Shown: one piece after another, positions 53,985 through 63,581 of the stretch
Numbering within the stretch: position 1 is the stretch's first letter
Layout of the letters: the number at the start of each line of letters is the position of its first letter
Assembly: GCA_027494165.1 (NCBI GenBank)
Contig: JAOSJM010000007.1
Coordinates: forward strand, 124,001-188,000
Origin: Acidimicrobiia bacterium
GTDB taxonomy: Bacteria > Actinomycetota > Acidimicrobiia > IMCC26256 > JAOSJM01
Reading direction: 5' to 3'
DNA length: 64,000 nt
Program-made: the position numbers and the translations under genes
The notes under the pieces: generated by a model
Seen by the model: the letters and a program-made list of their open reading frames with translations, nothing else
What the model was told of the DNA's origin: nothing
Databases searched by the model: none

Positions 53985-55556
53985 TCAGCGGTCGGCGTTC
54001 TCGGCGACGACGCCGGACCACGTGCCGTACCGCCGGCGCAGCTCGCTCTTGCGGACCTTGCCGGTCGGCAACCTCGGCAGCTCGTCGACGAGCTCGAAGT
54101 CCCGGGGGACCTTGTACCCGGCGAGGTGCTCCCGGCAGTGGCGCTGGAGCTCGGCGGCGAGCTCGTCCCCGGGCCTGGCTCCGGGGGCCGCCTCGACGAC
54201 CGCGAGCAGCCGCTCCCCCATCTCCTCGTCGGGCACGCCGATCACGGCGACGTCGAGCACCTCCGGGTGGACCACGAGGACGTCCTCGATCTCGCGCGGG
54301 TAGATGTTCACGCCCCCCGAGATGACGGTGTGCGCCACCCGGTCGGTCAGGTAGACGAAGCCCTCCTCGTCGACGTAGCCGATGTCGCCGATCGTGGCCC
54401 AGCCCCGCTCGTCGATGGCCTCGGCGGTCTTGGCCGGGTCGTCGTGGTACTCGAAGACGGCACCGCCCTCGAACCAGATCTGGCCGATCTCGCCCGGGCC
54501 GACCTCCCGGCCGTCGGGACCGACGACGTGGACCCTGCTCGTCAGGGAGCGGCCGACCGAGCCGCGGTGCGCCCTCCACTCCTCGGGCCCGATGGCACAG
54601 AACCCCACCCCTTCGGAGCCCCCGTAGTACTCGTGGACGATCGGCCCGAACCAGTCGAGCATCGCCTCCTTCACCTCGGGCGGGCACGGCGCGGCGGCGT
54701 GGACCACCATCTCGAGGCTCGAGAGGTCGGCGGCCCTGCGCACGGCCGGGCCGAGCTTCAGCATGCGGACGAAGTGGGTGGGGACGAACTGGGCGTGGGT
54801 GACCCGGTGCGCCTCGATCGCTCGCAACGCCTCGGCGGCGTCGAAGCGGTCGAGGACCACGACGGTGCCACCGATCCGCTGCGCCGACATCGACCAGGCC
54901 AGCGGGGCGGCGTGGTAGAGCGGCGCCGGTGAGAGGTAGACGAGACCGGGCCGGAAGCCGAACAGGGACACCACCAGGTCGAGCGGCGAGCCGGTGCCGT
55001 AGGGGACGTCCGGCCACCTCGGCTTGATGCCCTTGGGCCGCCCGGTCGTGCCCGACGAGTAGAACATCCACGCGCCCTCGCGCTCCTCCGCGGGGTCGAG
55101 GGGCTCGGCCCCGGCGATCGCGGCCTCGTAGCGCTCCCAGCCCTCGACGTCGCCGTCGACGACCAGCCGGGTCGGGACGTGCTCCATCGGGCCGAGCGCG
55201 TCGAGCAGGCTGCCGAGGCGAGCGGTCGCCACGACGGCCGACGCCCCGCAGTTCCCGATGATGTACCCGGCCTCCTCGGCACCGAGGTGCCAGTTCACCG
55301 GGGTGTAGTAGAGGCCGGCGCGCTGGGCGGCCCACGCCACCTCGAAGTAGGTGGCCTGGTTGTCGAGCAGCACGGCGAGGTGGCCGCCGTGGCCGAGGCC
55401 CCGGGAACGCCACAGGCCGGCGAGCCGCCGGGATCGGTCCTCGAGCTCGCCGTAGGTGAGCGTGCGACCGGTGGCGTGCTCGACGACCGCGATCCGGCGG
55501 GGGTCCGTCTCGGCGTACGTACCGGGCTTCAGCGACAGGGCCGGCGGGTCGGACAT
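53985..55556 (-). CDS. Acyl-CoA synthetase (ANL family), copy 1
   Basis: 523 residues. The P-loop-like A3 motif is WMFYSSGTTGRPKGIKP near residue 160, then YYGGSEGVGF near 295, GWATIGDIGYVDEEGFVYLTDRVAHTVISGG near 375, and the C-terminal lysine in PTGKVRKSELRRRYG. It activates a carboxylic acid with ATP and CoA. ATG 55556 has about 28 bases to the preceding stop. Third of three tandem acyl-CoA ligase genes at the end of the operon that starts at 62385. Confidence 0.9.
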   Translation of the reverse strand: MSDPPALSLKPGTYAETDPRRIAVVEHATGRTLTYGELEDRSRRLAGLWRSRGLGHGGHLAVLLDNQATYFEVAWAAQRAGLYYTPVNWHLGAEEAGYIIGNCGASAVVATARLGSLLDALGPMEHVPTRLVVDGDVEGWERYEAAIAGAEPLDPAEEREGAWMFYSSGTTGRPKGIKPRWPDVPYGTGSPLDLVVSLFGFRPGLVYLSPAPLYHAAPLAWSMSAQRIGGTVVVLDRFDAAEALRAIEAHRVTHAQFVPTHFVRMLKLGPAVRRAADLSSLEMVVHAAAPCPPEVKEAMLDWFGPIVHEYYGGSEGVGFCAIGPEEWRAHRGSVGRSLTSRVHVVGPDGREVGPGEIGQIWFEGGAVFEYHDDPAKTAEAIDERGWATIGDIGYVDEEGFVYLTDRVAHTVISGGVNIYPREIEDVLVVHPEVLDVAVIGVPDEEMGERLLAVVEAAPGARPGDELAAELQRHCREHLAGYKVPRDFELVDELPRLPTGKVRKSELRRRYGTWSGVVAENADR

Positions 55557-55584
55557 GGCAGGAACGGTATCCCCTTTCCGGCGG

Positions 55585-57133
55585 TCACAGCAGGGCCCGC
55601 AGGTCCTGCTTGCGGACCTTGCCGGCCGGGGTCCGGGGCAGCTCGTCAACGACGACGAGCCGCTCCGGCGCCTTGTGGGCGGCGAGTCCGGCGCCCGCCG
55701 TGTGCTCGCGCAGCTCGTCGAGGACGGCGGCCTCCCGCCGGCGGGGACGACGAACGCGCAGACCGTCTCGCCCCAGAGGTCGTCGGGAGCGGGGCACACC
55801 GCCACCTCGGCGACCGCCGGGTGGCCCGAGAGCACCTCCTCCACCTCGCGGGCGGAGATGTTCTCGCCTCCCCGGATGACGATGTCCTTCACCCGGTCGG
55901 TGATCACCAGGTAGCCGTCGGGGTCGAGGTACCCGCGGTCCCCGGTGCGGAACCACGTGTCGACGAAGGCGGCGTCGTCGAGCGAGCGGTCCTGGTACCC
56001 GAGGAACTGCTTGGGCCCCCGGGAGACGACCTCGCCCACCTCGCCGGGCGGCACGTCGGTCCCGTCCTCCCCGAGGAGCCGGGCCTCGTTCCCGGGCGCG
56101 ACCCGACCGTCGGTGGTGCGGCGCTTCTCGGGCGGGTCGTCGGGCACGCCCGAGCTGATGGCGGGGTGCTCGGTCGAGCCGTAGGTCCGCCAGGTCACGA
56201 TCCCGCGCTCCTCGGCCCGGGCCACGAGCGCGGCCGGGACGGCGGCGGCCCCGCACATGAACCGGGTGAGCGACGAGAGGTCGCGCCCGGTGCGGTCGGC
56301 CTCGTCGAGCAGGGTGGCGAGGAAGAAGGGGGTCCCGGCCGTGCTCACCACCCGGTGCTCCTCGACCAGCTCGGCGGCCCGGCGGGCGCTCCACCGGTCC
56401 ATCACGACCGTCGTACCGCCCGAGACGAGGGGACGCAGCAGCCCGAGGACCGACGCGACGTGCCCGGCCGGGAAGGTCACGAGCGACCGGGACGACCCGT
56501 CGGCGGGCAGCACGGTGAGCCCCGCGAGCAGGGTCTCGTGGGAGTGCCGCACGCCCTTCGGGACGGCCGTCGAGCCCGACGTGTAGAGGACGCAGCACAC
56601 CGACGAGGGCCCGCCGCCCCGGCGCGAGGGCGTCACGGGCCCGCCGGCCCCCGGGAGCCCCTCCCCAGCACGACGACCCGCTCGGCCGTCCCGGCGGCCC
56701 GGGTCGCGAGGTCGACACCCCGCCAGGCGGGCACGACCAGCACGACGGCCGCACCGGTCTCCCGCACCACGTGGGCCAGCTCGTCGGGGGTCGCCGTCGT
56801 GGCGAGCGGGACGAGCACGGCGCCGAGCAGCCACAGCGCCACCACCGCCTCGGTCCCCTGCCGGTCCGACGGCGCCTGGAGCACGACGACGTCCCCCGGC
56901 GCGATCCCCGTCGCGGCGAGCCGCGACGCCAGCTCGCCGGCGCGGGCGTGCAGCGCGGCCAGCGTGACGGTGTCGGACCCCCCGTCGGACGAAGCGAACA
57001 CGAGGAGGTCGTCGGGTCGAGCGGCCGCGCCGGCCGCCAGCGCCTCGGCGACCGTCAGGTCCGGGTACCACCCGGTCCTCCGCCACCCCCGGCGGAGCTC
57101 CTCGCGCTCGATCTCGCGGTTCTCCCGGTCCAC
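55585..57133 (-). CDS. Acyl-CoA synthetase (ANL family), copy 2 (two frame breaks)
   Basis: About 517 residues after restoring single bases at about 56661-56669 and 55737-55741; the span is 3n+1, as two missing bases require. Motifs: VLYTSGSTAVPKGVRHSHETLL, TYGSTEHPAI, RTGDRGYLDPDGYLVITDRVKDIVIRGGENIS, and RTPAGKVRKQDLRALL at the end. GTG 57133 (VDRENREIERE) is preferred; GTG 57181, overlapping the previous TGA, would add 16 unconserved residues. Substrate probably an acyl or steroid acid. Confidence 0.84.
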
Positions 57134-57177
57134 GGCCGGAAAAGGTACCCTCGATCCGGCGTGTCGGCCGGTCCGCG

Positions 57178-58782
57178 TCACGCGGTCTCGAGCTCACCCC
57201 CGAGAAGGCGCTCGCGCAGGACGAACTTCTGGATCTTCCCCGAGGGCGTGAGCGGCATCCGGTCGACGAACGCACAGACGCGGGGAGCCTTCTGCGCCGC
57301 CAGGCGCTCGCGGACGAAGGCCCGGAGCTCCGCCGCGGTGACGTCCTCGTGACCGGGCGCCCGCCGCACGACGGCGGCCAGCTCCTCGCCCCACCTCTCG
57401 TCGGGGACGCCGAGGACGGCGGCCTCGGCGACGGCCGGGTGGGTGAAGAGCACGTCCTCGATCTCGCGGGGGAAGAGGTTCTCCCCGCCCCGGATGACCA
57501 TCTCCTTGAGCCGGCCGACGATCCGCACGTAGCCGCGCTCGTCCATCGTCGCCAGGTCGCCGGTGTGCAGCCACCCGTCGGCGTCGATGGCCTCGGCGGT
57601 GGCCTCGGGCATCTCGAAGTAGCCGAGCATGACGTTGTAGCCGCGGGTGCAGATCTCGCCGACCGCGCCGGGGGCGACGACCTCGCCGGTGGCCACGTCC
57701 ACCACCTTCACCTCCTGCTGGGGGTGCGGCAGGCCGACGGTCTCCGCCTTGTCCTCGGCCGAGTCGTCGGCCCGGCCCTGCGCGATGGACGACGACGACT
57801 CCGTCTGGCCGTAGGCCATGACGAACCGGATGCCCAGGGCGGCCTCGAGGCGGTGCACCAGGTCGGCGGGGACGGGTGCGCCCCCCGCCATGACGATCCG
57901 CAGCGACGACGCGTCCCGGGTGGAGAAGTCGGGGTGCTCCATCATCGCGATGAGCATCGTCGGGACCCCGCCCATGGCGTCGACCCGCTCGTTCTCGATC
58001 AGGTCCAGCGCCAGCCCGGGCTCGAAGGCCAGCATCGGCACGTGGACGGCGCGGGCCCACAGCGAACCCAGCGCACCGACGACGCTGCCGCCGGTGTGGA
58101 ACATCGGTACGGTGCTGAGCCACACCTCCCCCTCGCCCAGCCCCATCACCTGCATCGTGAAGCGGGCGTTGTTCACGACGCCGCGATGGCACAGCACCGC
58201 GCCCTTCGGGAAGCCGGTCGTCCCCGAGGTGTACTGGATCTGGACCGGGTCGTCGGGGGTCACCACCGGCAGCGGCTGCTGGGGCGAGCCGGACGCGACG
58301 AAGTCGTCCCAGTCCGCGAAGGAGATCGCCTCCCGGAGCTCCTCGAGTCCGGGGCGCACCTGCTCGAGGGTCGACGCCATGGGGTTCTGGCGGAACTCGG
58401 GGACCGAGAAGATCCCGGCGGCCCGCGACTGGCGCAGCACGTACTCCAGCTCCCCGGCCCGGAAGGCGGGGTTCACCGTCACGAGCACCAGCCCGGCCAG
58501 GCCGGCGGCCATCTCGAGGACGATCCACTCCGGGACGTTCGGTGCCCAGACCGCGACCCGCTCGCCGGGGTCGAACCGGCCGAGCAGGGCCCGGGCCGCG
58601 CGCTCCGACTCGAGGAGGAGCTCGGTGTACGTCAGGCGCCGGCGCTGGTCGGCGTGCGGAAGGCCCGCGACGAGCGCCGTGCGATCGGGTGCGGCGGCGA
58701 CCGCGTCGCAGAGGAGCTCTCCGACCGTCAGGTCCGCGACCGGCTCGGCCTCGTCCCTGGCCCAGTAGGACGTGGTCAGCAT
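57178..58782 (-). CDS. Acyl-CoA synthetase (ANL family), copy 3
   Basis: 534 residues, intact, close to FadD-type medium/long-chain ligases: IQYTSGTTGFPKGAVLCHRGVVNN near residue 185, MAYGQTESSSS near 320, HTGDLATMDERGYVRIVGRLKEMVIRGGENLFPREIE near 410, and PSGKIQKFVLRERLL near the end. First and best preserved of the three ligases. ATG 58782, 19 bases after the dienelactone hydrolase stop. Confidence 0.92.
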   Translation of the reverse strand: MLTTSYWARDEAEPVADLTVGELLCDAVAAAPDRTALVAGLPHADQRRRLTYTELLLESERAARALLGRFDPGERVAVWAPNVPEWIVLEMAAGLAGLVLVTVNPAFRAGELEYVLRQSRAAGIFSVPEFRQNPMASTLEQVRPGLEELREAISFADWDDFVASGSPQQPLPVVTPDDPVQIQYTSGTTGFPKGAVLCHRGVVNNARFTMQVMGLGEGEVWLSTVPMFHTGGSVVGALGSLWARAVHVPMLAFEPGLALDLIENERVDAMGGVPTMLIAMMEHPDFSTRDASSLRIVMAGGAPVPADLVHRLEAALGIRFVMAYGQTESSSSIAQGRADDSAEDKAETVGLPHPQQEVKVVDVATGEVVAPGAVGEICTRGYNVMLGYFEMPEATAEAIDADGWLHTGDLATMDERGYVRIVGRLKEMVIRGGENLFPREIEDVLFTHPAVAEAAVLGVPDERWGEELAAVVRRAPGHEDVTAAELRAFVRERLAAQKAPRVCAFVDRMPLTPSGKIQKFVLRERLLGGELETA

Positions 58783-58801
58783 CGAGCCCTCCCGAGACGG
58801 C

Positions 58802-59509
58802 TCACGGGGACAGGTGCCGATCGAAGAAGGCGAGGATCCGCCGGCGCGCGTCGCGCGCCGACGGCTCGTGGTAGCCCGTGTGCACGAGCTTCCCGGAGAT
58901 CAGCGCCCACCACGGGGTCTCGCCGGGCGCGTGGTCGTTGAGGAAGCCGTGCCCCGCGTCGGGATACACCTTCACGTCGTGGTCGACGCCGTGGGCGCGC
59001 AGGGACCGCTCGAGCTCGGCCGGGGCCTTGCGCAGGGACCGGTCCCTCGCGCCGTAGCTGGCGACGATCGGGCAGGCGTCGGCGAGCCTCGAGAGGAGGT
59101 CCGCGCCGACCGCTCCGTAGTTCACGCTGGAGGCGCCGTAGCCGCCGGAGGTGGCCAGGACGAGAGCGAGGCCGCCACCCATGCAGAAGCCGATCACCCC
59201 GATCCGGCCGGTGCAGTCGGGCCGGTCGGCCAGCCACCGGCGGGCCGCCTCGACGTCGTCGTAGACCCGGCCGGTTCCCGACGAGAGGGCGCGCATGGTG
59301 GTGAACAGGCACCGCATGCGGCTCCCCCAGTGGAACAGGTCGGGGGCGACGGCGAGGTAGCCGTGGTCGGCGAGCCAGTCCGCCTGGTCGCGCAGGTCGG
59401 TGGTCATGCCCAGGGCGTCGTGGACGACCACCACACCCGGCCACGGGCCGGCGCCCTCGGGCCGGGCCAGGTGGGCACGCATCTCGCCGTCGAGGGTGGG
59501 GATGGTCAC
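58802..59509 (-). CDS. Dienelactone hydrolase family protein
   Basis: 235 residues. The cysteine nucleophile is in [17 protein letters not shown] near residue 118 (G-x-C-x-G-G, the dienelactone hydrolase form), with YGARDRSL (acid) and [11 protein letters not shown] (histidine). GTG 59509 overlaps the acyl-CoA dehydrogenase stop (GTGA). In this operon it may open a lactone or hydrolyse an ester or thioester of the degraded substrate. Confidence 0.87.
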   Translation of the reverse strand: MTIPTLDGEMRAHLARPEGAGPWPGVVVVHDALGMTTDLRDQADWLADHGYLAVAPDLFHWGSRMRCLFTTMRALSSGTGRVYDDVEAARRWLADRPDCTGRIGVIGFCMGGGLALVLATSGGYGASSVNYGAVGADLLSRLADACPIVASYGARDRSLRKAPAELERSLRAHGVDHDVKVYPDAGHGFLNDHAPGETPWWALISGKLVHTGYHEPSARDARRRILAFFDRHLSP

Positions 59510-60789
59510 GACGTGGCCTTCCTCGTGCCCCAGGACCGGGCGTCGCGCAGGACGTCGCGGAAGGGCTTGTCGGAGTCGGCGCTGGGCTCGCGGGGCAGGC
59601 CGAGGAGGCGCTCGCTGACGATGTTGCGCTGGATCTGGTTGCTGCCGCCCGCGATCGACATGATGCGGCCGTTGAGGAAGTCCACCGCCGGCGTGGCGGC
59701 CCTCTCGTCGCCGGGGGCCCAGGCGATGCCGGCCCGGCCGGCGATCTCCATGGCGATGGCGGCCCGCCTGGGATCGACGATGCCGGTGCGCAGCTTGATG
59801 AGCGAGACCGCGGCCGGGTTCATCCGGCCCGTCGCCATCGCCGTGCCGATGCGCCGGAGCAGCTGGCCCTGGAGGTAGTCGTCGATGTGGGCCCGGGCGA
59901 TGAGCTGGCGCACCGCCGCGTCGTCGGCCAGCCCGGCGGATTCCGCCAGCTCGACGAGGTCGGGGGCCAGGCGGCGGGGACCGCTCGGGCCACGGCCGTG
60001 GGCGCCGGCGGCGGCCGCGTTGCCGGCGCCGCCGCTGCGCTCGGCGGTGAGCATCGTGTTGGCGACGGGCCAACCCTCGTTGACACCGCCGATGACCATG
60101 TCGTCGCCGACGGTGACGTCGTCGAGGAACTCCTCGCAGAACTCGGAGCTGCCGTTGATCTCGCGGATCGGCCGGACGGTGACGTTCGGGTCGTGCAGCG
60201 GGACCTTGAACCACGTGAGGCCCCGGTGCTTGGGGACGTCCCAGTCCGTGCGGGCCAGGCAGATGCCGTAGTCGGCGTGCAGGGCACCGGACGACCACAC
60301 CTTGGTGCCGTTCAGGACCCAGACGTCGCCGTCGCGGGTCGCCCGGGTGAGGATGCCGGCGAGGTCGGACCCGGCGCCCGGCTCGGAGAGGAGCTGGACC
60401 CAGATCTCCTCGGCGCTCAGGATCTTCGGGATCCAGGCCCGCTTCTGCTCCTCGCTGGCGTGGGCCAGGAGGGTGGGGAGGACGATGCCCATGGTCACGC
60501 CGCTGGCGATGCCGCCGGGCACCGGCACGGCGTAGCGGGTCGACTCCTCGTTCCAGATCCGCTGGTGGGCGTCGGTGAGCCCCTGGCCGCCGTACTCGGG
60601 AGGCAGGGTGATGCCCAGGTACCCGGACTGGTGGATCCGGCGCTGGAGGGCGCGGTCGGCGGCGAGCTGCTCGGGCGAGATCTCGTGGATGCCGCGCAGG
60701 GAGGGGCCCTCGCGCGGGGGCAGGTTCGCGTCGAGCCAGGTCCTGACCTGCTCGCGATAGGCGTCGAGGTCGTGGGGGTCGTGGCTCAC
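59506..60789 (-). CDS. Acyl-CoA dehydrogenase, large partner
   Basis: 427 residues. Motifs: [17 protein letters not shown] near residue 58, [13 protein letters not shown] near 130, [26 protein letters not shown], and the C-terminal [24 protein letters not shown]. Two acyl-CoA dehydrogenases that overlap in one operon often form alpha2-beta2 enzymes (as ChsE1-ChsE2 for steroid side chains in mycobacteria). This one keeps the GGSNQIQ FAD loop. GTG 60789 overlaps the upstream stop. Confidence 0.9.
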   Translation of the reverse strand: MSHDPHDLDAYREQVRTWLDANLPPREGPSLRGIHEISPEQLAADRALQRRIHQSGYLGITLPPEYGGQGLTDAHQRIWNEESTRYAVPVPGGIASGVTMGIVLPTLLAHASEEQKRAWIPKILSAEEIWVQLLSEPGAGSDLAGILTRATRDGDVWVLNGTKVWSSGALHADYGICLARTDWDVPKHRGLTWFKVPLHDPNVTVRPIREINGSSEFCEEFLDDVTVGDDMVIGGVNEGWPVANTMLTAERSGGAGNAAAAGAHGRGPSGPRRLAPDLVELAESAGLADDAAVRQLIARAHIDDYLQGQLLRRIGTAMATGRMNPAAVSLIKLRTGIVDPRRAAIAMEIAGRAGIAWAPGDERAATPAVDFLNGRIMSIAGGSNQIQRNIVSERLLGLPREPSADSDKPFRDVLRDARSWGTRKATS

Positions 60790-61925
60790 CGCGCTGCTCC
60801 CGTGCCGAGGCCGTGGAAGGCGCACACCTGCTCGCGGTGCCAGGTGGGCGACCCGTACAGGACGCTGTTGGTCTGCACCCGGCGCATCAGCAGGTGGAGG
60901 TCGTGCTCCCACGTGTAGCCGATGCCGCCGTGGATCTGCAGGCACTGCTGGGCCAACTCGTTGCCCTGCTCGCCCACGTAGGCGGCGGCCATGCTGACGA
61001 CCTCGGCGGCCGCGTCGGCGCCCCGACCCAGCGCTTCGATCGCGGCGGTGACCGCGGCCTTGCTGGTCTCGAGCTCCAGGGCCAGGTCGGCCATGACGTG
61101 CTTGAGGGCCTGGAAGGACCCGATCGGCCGGCCGAAGGCGATGCGGTCCTTCGAGTACTCGACCGTCATGGTGAACAGGGTGTCCATGGCCCCCACCGTC
61201 TCCACCGCGGCGAGCACGGCGGCCTGCCGGAGCTGGTGGTCGAGGGCCGCCGTCCCGCCGCCGACGAGCGCGTCGCCCGGAACCTCGACACCGTCGAGGC
61301 GCACCGTGGCCATGCGGCGGGAGAGGTCGAGGCAGGTGAGCGGCTCCCGGACGAGCCCGGCCGCGCCCGTGGGCACGAGCACCTGGACGGCCTCACCGTC
61401 GAGCGTGCCGGCCACCAGCAGCCAGTCGGCCTGGCCCGCGTCCTGGACGTGGCCCCGGACGCCCGAGACGGCGAAGCCGCCGCCCGTGGCGGCCAGGGTC
61501 ACCCCGGCCCCACGGTCCCAGCCTCCCCGCTCGTCGGCGAAGGCCCAGGTGACGACGGCCTGCCCGGCCACGCCGGCGGGGAGCAGCTCGGCCTTCGGGC
61601 GGTCGGCGCCGTGGGCGGCGACGGCGGCGAGCGCCACGTTCATCGGGATGAACGGTCCGGGCTGGACCTGGCGGCCCAGCTCCTCGGCGATGAGCGCGGC
61701 GTCGGCCAGGCCGTTGTCGCTCACGCTCCCACCGCCGAGCTCCTCGGGCACGAGCATCGAGAACCACCCGAGCTCGGCGGCCTTCGTGAGCCACCCTCGG
61801 TCGAAGCCGGCCGGGTCGTCGTGGAGCGCGCGGGTCCGCTCGCGGGGCAGCTCGGTCTCGATGAAGCGGGCCGTCGTCTCGTGGAAGAGCGCCTGGTCGT
61901 CCGTCAGGTCGAGCTGGATGGGCAC
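60786..61925 (-). CDS. Acyl-CoA dehydrogenase, small partner
   Basis: 379 residues. Motifs: [21 protein letters not shown] at the start, [16 protein letters not shown] near residue 55, and the C-terminal [28 protein letters not shown] and [22 protein letters not shown]. The middle domain is divergent (no EPGAGSD motif), as in the partner subunit of paired steroid-type dehydrogenases. It overlaps the next gene by 4 bases. A possible -10 (TATAGC on the minus strand) lies at about 61950. Confidence 0.88.
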   Translation of the reverse strand: MPIQLDLTDDQALFHETTARFIETELPRERTRALHDDPAGFDRGWLTKAAELGWFSMLVPEELGGGSVSDNGLADAALIAEELGRQVQPGPFIPMNVALAAVAAHGADRPKAELLPAGVAGQAVVTWAFADERGGWDRGAGVTLAATGGGFAVSGVRGHVQDAGQADWLLVAGTLDGEAVQVLVPTGAAGLVREPLTCLDLSRRMATVRLDGVEVPGDALVGGGTAALDHQLRQAAVLAAVETVGAMDTLFTMTVEYSKDRIAFGRPIGSFQALKHVMADLALELETSKAAVTAAIEALGRGADAAAEVVSMAAAYVGEQGNELAQQCLQIHGGIGYTWEHDLHLLMRRVQTNSVLYGSPTWHREQVCAFHGLGTGAAR

Positions 61926-61965
61926 GCGTGCGACCCCCTCGGAGCGGGTTCGCTATACAGTACCC

Positions 61966-62385
61966 TCAATTGGCCCGGGGGCGGAAGACCGGTGCCCACG
62001 CCTCGTCGCCCGCGGGCTCGAAGGTCACCTCCACCGGCATCCCGACGTGGACGTCGTCGACGGCGCAGCCGACCAGGTTGGTCGTGAAGCGCAGCCCCGG
62101 CTGCTCCACGAGCTCCACGATGGCGATGACGTAGGGCACCGGCACCGACGGGTTGAACGGGTGCCGGTTGACCGTGAAGGTGAACACCGTCCCGTCGCCG
62201 CTCACCGGCCTCGGCGCGAGCGCCCCTCCACAGGCCGGGCAGGCCTCCACCGGTGGGTGCACCCAGCGCGCGCACCCGGTGCACCACTGGATGAGGAGCT
62301 GCCCGGAGGCGCCGCCGGTCCAGAACGCCCGGTTGGCGCCGGTGATGGGGGTGGGATGCGGGGGCCGGGGCGTCGTCCACGCCAT
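61966..62385 (-). CDS. DUF35 zinc-ribbon/OB-fold protein
   Basis: 139 residues. Zinc ribbon CTGCARWVHPPVEACPAC near residues 35-52, then the OB-fold (GTVFTFTVNRHPFNP, PYVIAIVELVEQPGLRFTTNLV, VGMPVEVTFEP). DUF35 proteins bind acyl-CoA and pair with thiolase-like aldolases, as the DUF35 domain of ChsH2 does with Ltp2. The partner here is the divergent gene at 62421, 35 bases away. Probably first gene of the minus operon. Confidence 0.9.
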   Translation of the reverse strand: MAWTTPRPPHPTPITGANRAFWTGGASGQLLIQWCTGCARWVHPPVEACPACGGALAPRPVSGDGTVFTFTVNRHPFNPSVPVPYVIAIVELVEQPGLRFTTNLVGCAVDDVHVGMPVEVTFEPAGDEAWAPVFRPRAN

Positions 62386-62420
62386 GGAGGCTAACCCGAG
62401 GGCGGCTAGCTTGTCGGAGC

Positions 62421-63581
62421 ATGACGATCCTCGAGCGTGACGCGATCATCGCCGGCGTCGGGATGTCGACGATCGGGCGCCGGACCGGCATCGCCGGCAT
62501 CGACCTGACCGAGGCGGCGGCCCGGGCCGCGATCGCCGACGCCGGGCTCACGGTCGCCGACGTCGACGGCGTCGCCACCATGGGCGACACGCCCCTCGGG
62601 GAGGCCTGCGCCCGTCTCGGGATCGAGCCGGGCTGGAAGGGCGGCGGGTTCGACACCGGCGGGTTGCTCTCCCCGCTGATGTCGGCCTTCTGGGCGGTGG
62701 GCTCGGGGAAGGCGCGCCATGTCCTCGTGTACCGCACCGTGCAGATGATGGGCGGCAGCATCCTCCCGAGCGAGGACGCCGGTGCGCCGGCGTCGGAGGA
62801 GAGGGCCGAGGCGCTCGCCGCCCTGGACTGGGTCGGGCCGCTGCTGACGATGCACGCCTACTCCGCGGCCAACTGGGTCGCCATGCACTGTCGCCGGCAC
62901 ATGGAGCTGTACGGCACGACCAAGGAGCAACTCGGCTGGCTCGCCGTCACCAGCCGCCGCCACGCGAGCCTGAACCCCGCCGCCGCGTACCGCGAGCCCA
63001 TGACGCTCGACGACTACCTGGCCGCCCGGCCGATCTCGGACCCGTTCGGCCTCTACGACTGCGACGTGCCGGTGGACGGGTCGATCGCCCTGGTCGTCTC
63101 CCACGCCGACCGGGCGCCCGACTGCCCCAACCCGGCGGTGCGGGTCCACGCCATCGGCGGCGCGACCGGTGAGGGCGCCTGGGACCAGCGGCCCGACTAC
63201 CCGAAGATGGCCTCGGCGGACGCCGCCGCCCAGATGTGGTCCCGCAGCGAGCTGACCCCCGGCGACGTCGACGTCGCCGAGCTCTACGACGGCTTCACGT
63301 TCCTCACCTTCGCCTGGCTCGAGGCGCTCGGCCTGTGCGGCGAGGGCGAGTCCGGGCCGTTCGTCGAGGGTGGGCAGCGCATCACGATCGGCGGCGAGCT
63401 GCCGCTCAACACCTACGGCGGCCAGCTGTCGGCCGGGCGGATGCACGGCTACTGGGTGGTGCACGAAGCCGTGCTCCAGCTCCGGGGCGCCGCCGGCGAG
63501 CGCCAGGTGCCCGGCGCGGAGGTGGCGGCCGTGTCCGCCGGCGGCGGACCCATCGCCGGCTGCATGCTGCTCACCCGCTGA
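62421..63581 (+). CDS. Thiolase-like lipid-transfer-protein aldolase (Ltp2-like)
   Basis: 386 residues. The thiolase fold is clear (DAIIAGVGMSTIGRRTG, EAAARAAIADAGLTVADVDG, VAELYDGFTF, GELPLNTYGGQLSAGRMHG), but the classical nucleophilic cysteine loop is replaced by FDTGGLLSPLMSAFWAV. This is the SCP-x/Ltp group, which includes side-chain-cleaving aldolases of steroid catabolism that work with DUF35 proteins. Together with the paired dehydrogenases it points to retro-aldol removal of a short side chain. Substrate not proven. Confidence 0.87.
   Translation: MTILERDAIIAGVGMSTIGRRTGIAGIDLTEAAARAAIADAGLTVADVDGVATMGDTPLGEACARLGIEPGWKGGGFDTGGLLSPLMSAFWAVGSGKARHVLVYRTVQMMGGSILPSEDAGAPASEERAEALAALDWVGPLLTMHAYSAANWVAMHCRRHMELYGTTKEQLGWLAVTSRRHASLNPAAAYREPMTLDDYLAARPISDPFGLYDCDVPVDGSIALVVSHADRAPDCPNPAVRVHAIGGATGEGAWDQRPDYPKMASADAAAQMWSRSELTPGDVDVAELYDGFTFLTFAWLEALGLCGEGESGPFVEGGQRITIGGELPLNTYGGQLSAGRMHGYWVVHEAVLQLRGAAGERQVPGAEVAAVSAGGGPIAGCMLLTR

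Noticed and set aside
53985..57275. Apparent double acyl-CoA synthetase fusion
   Set aside because: The first ligase ends properly at 55585 after repair, and the second has its own ATG at 55556.
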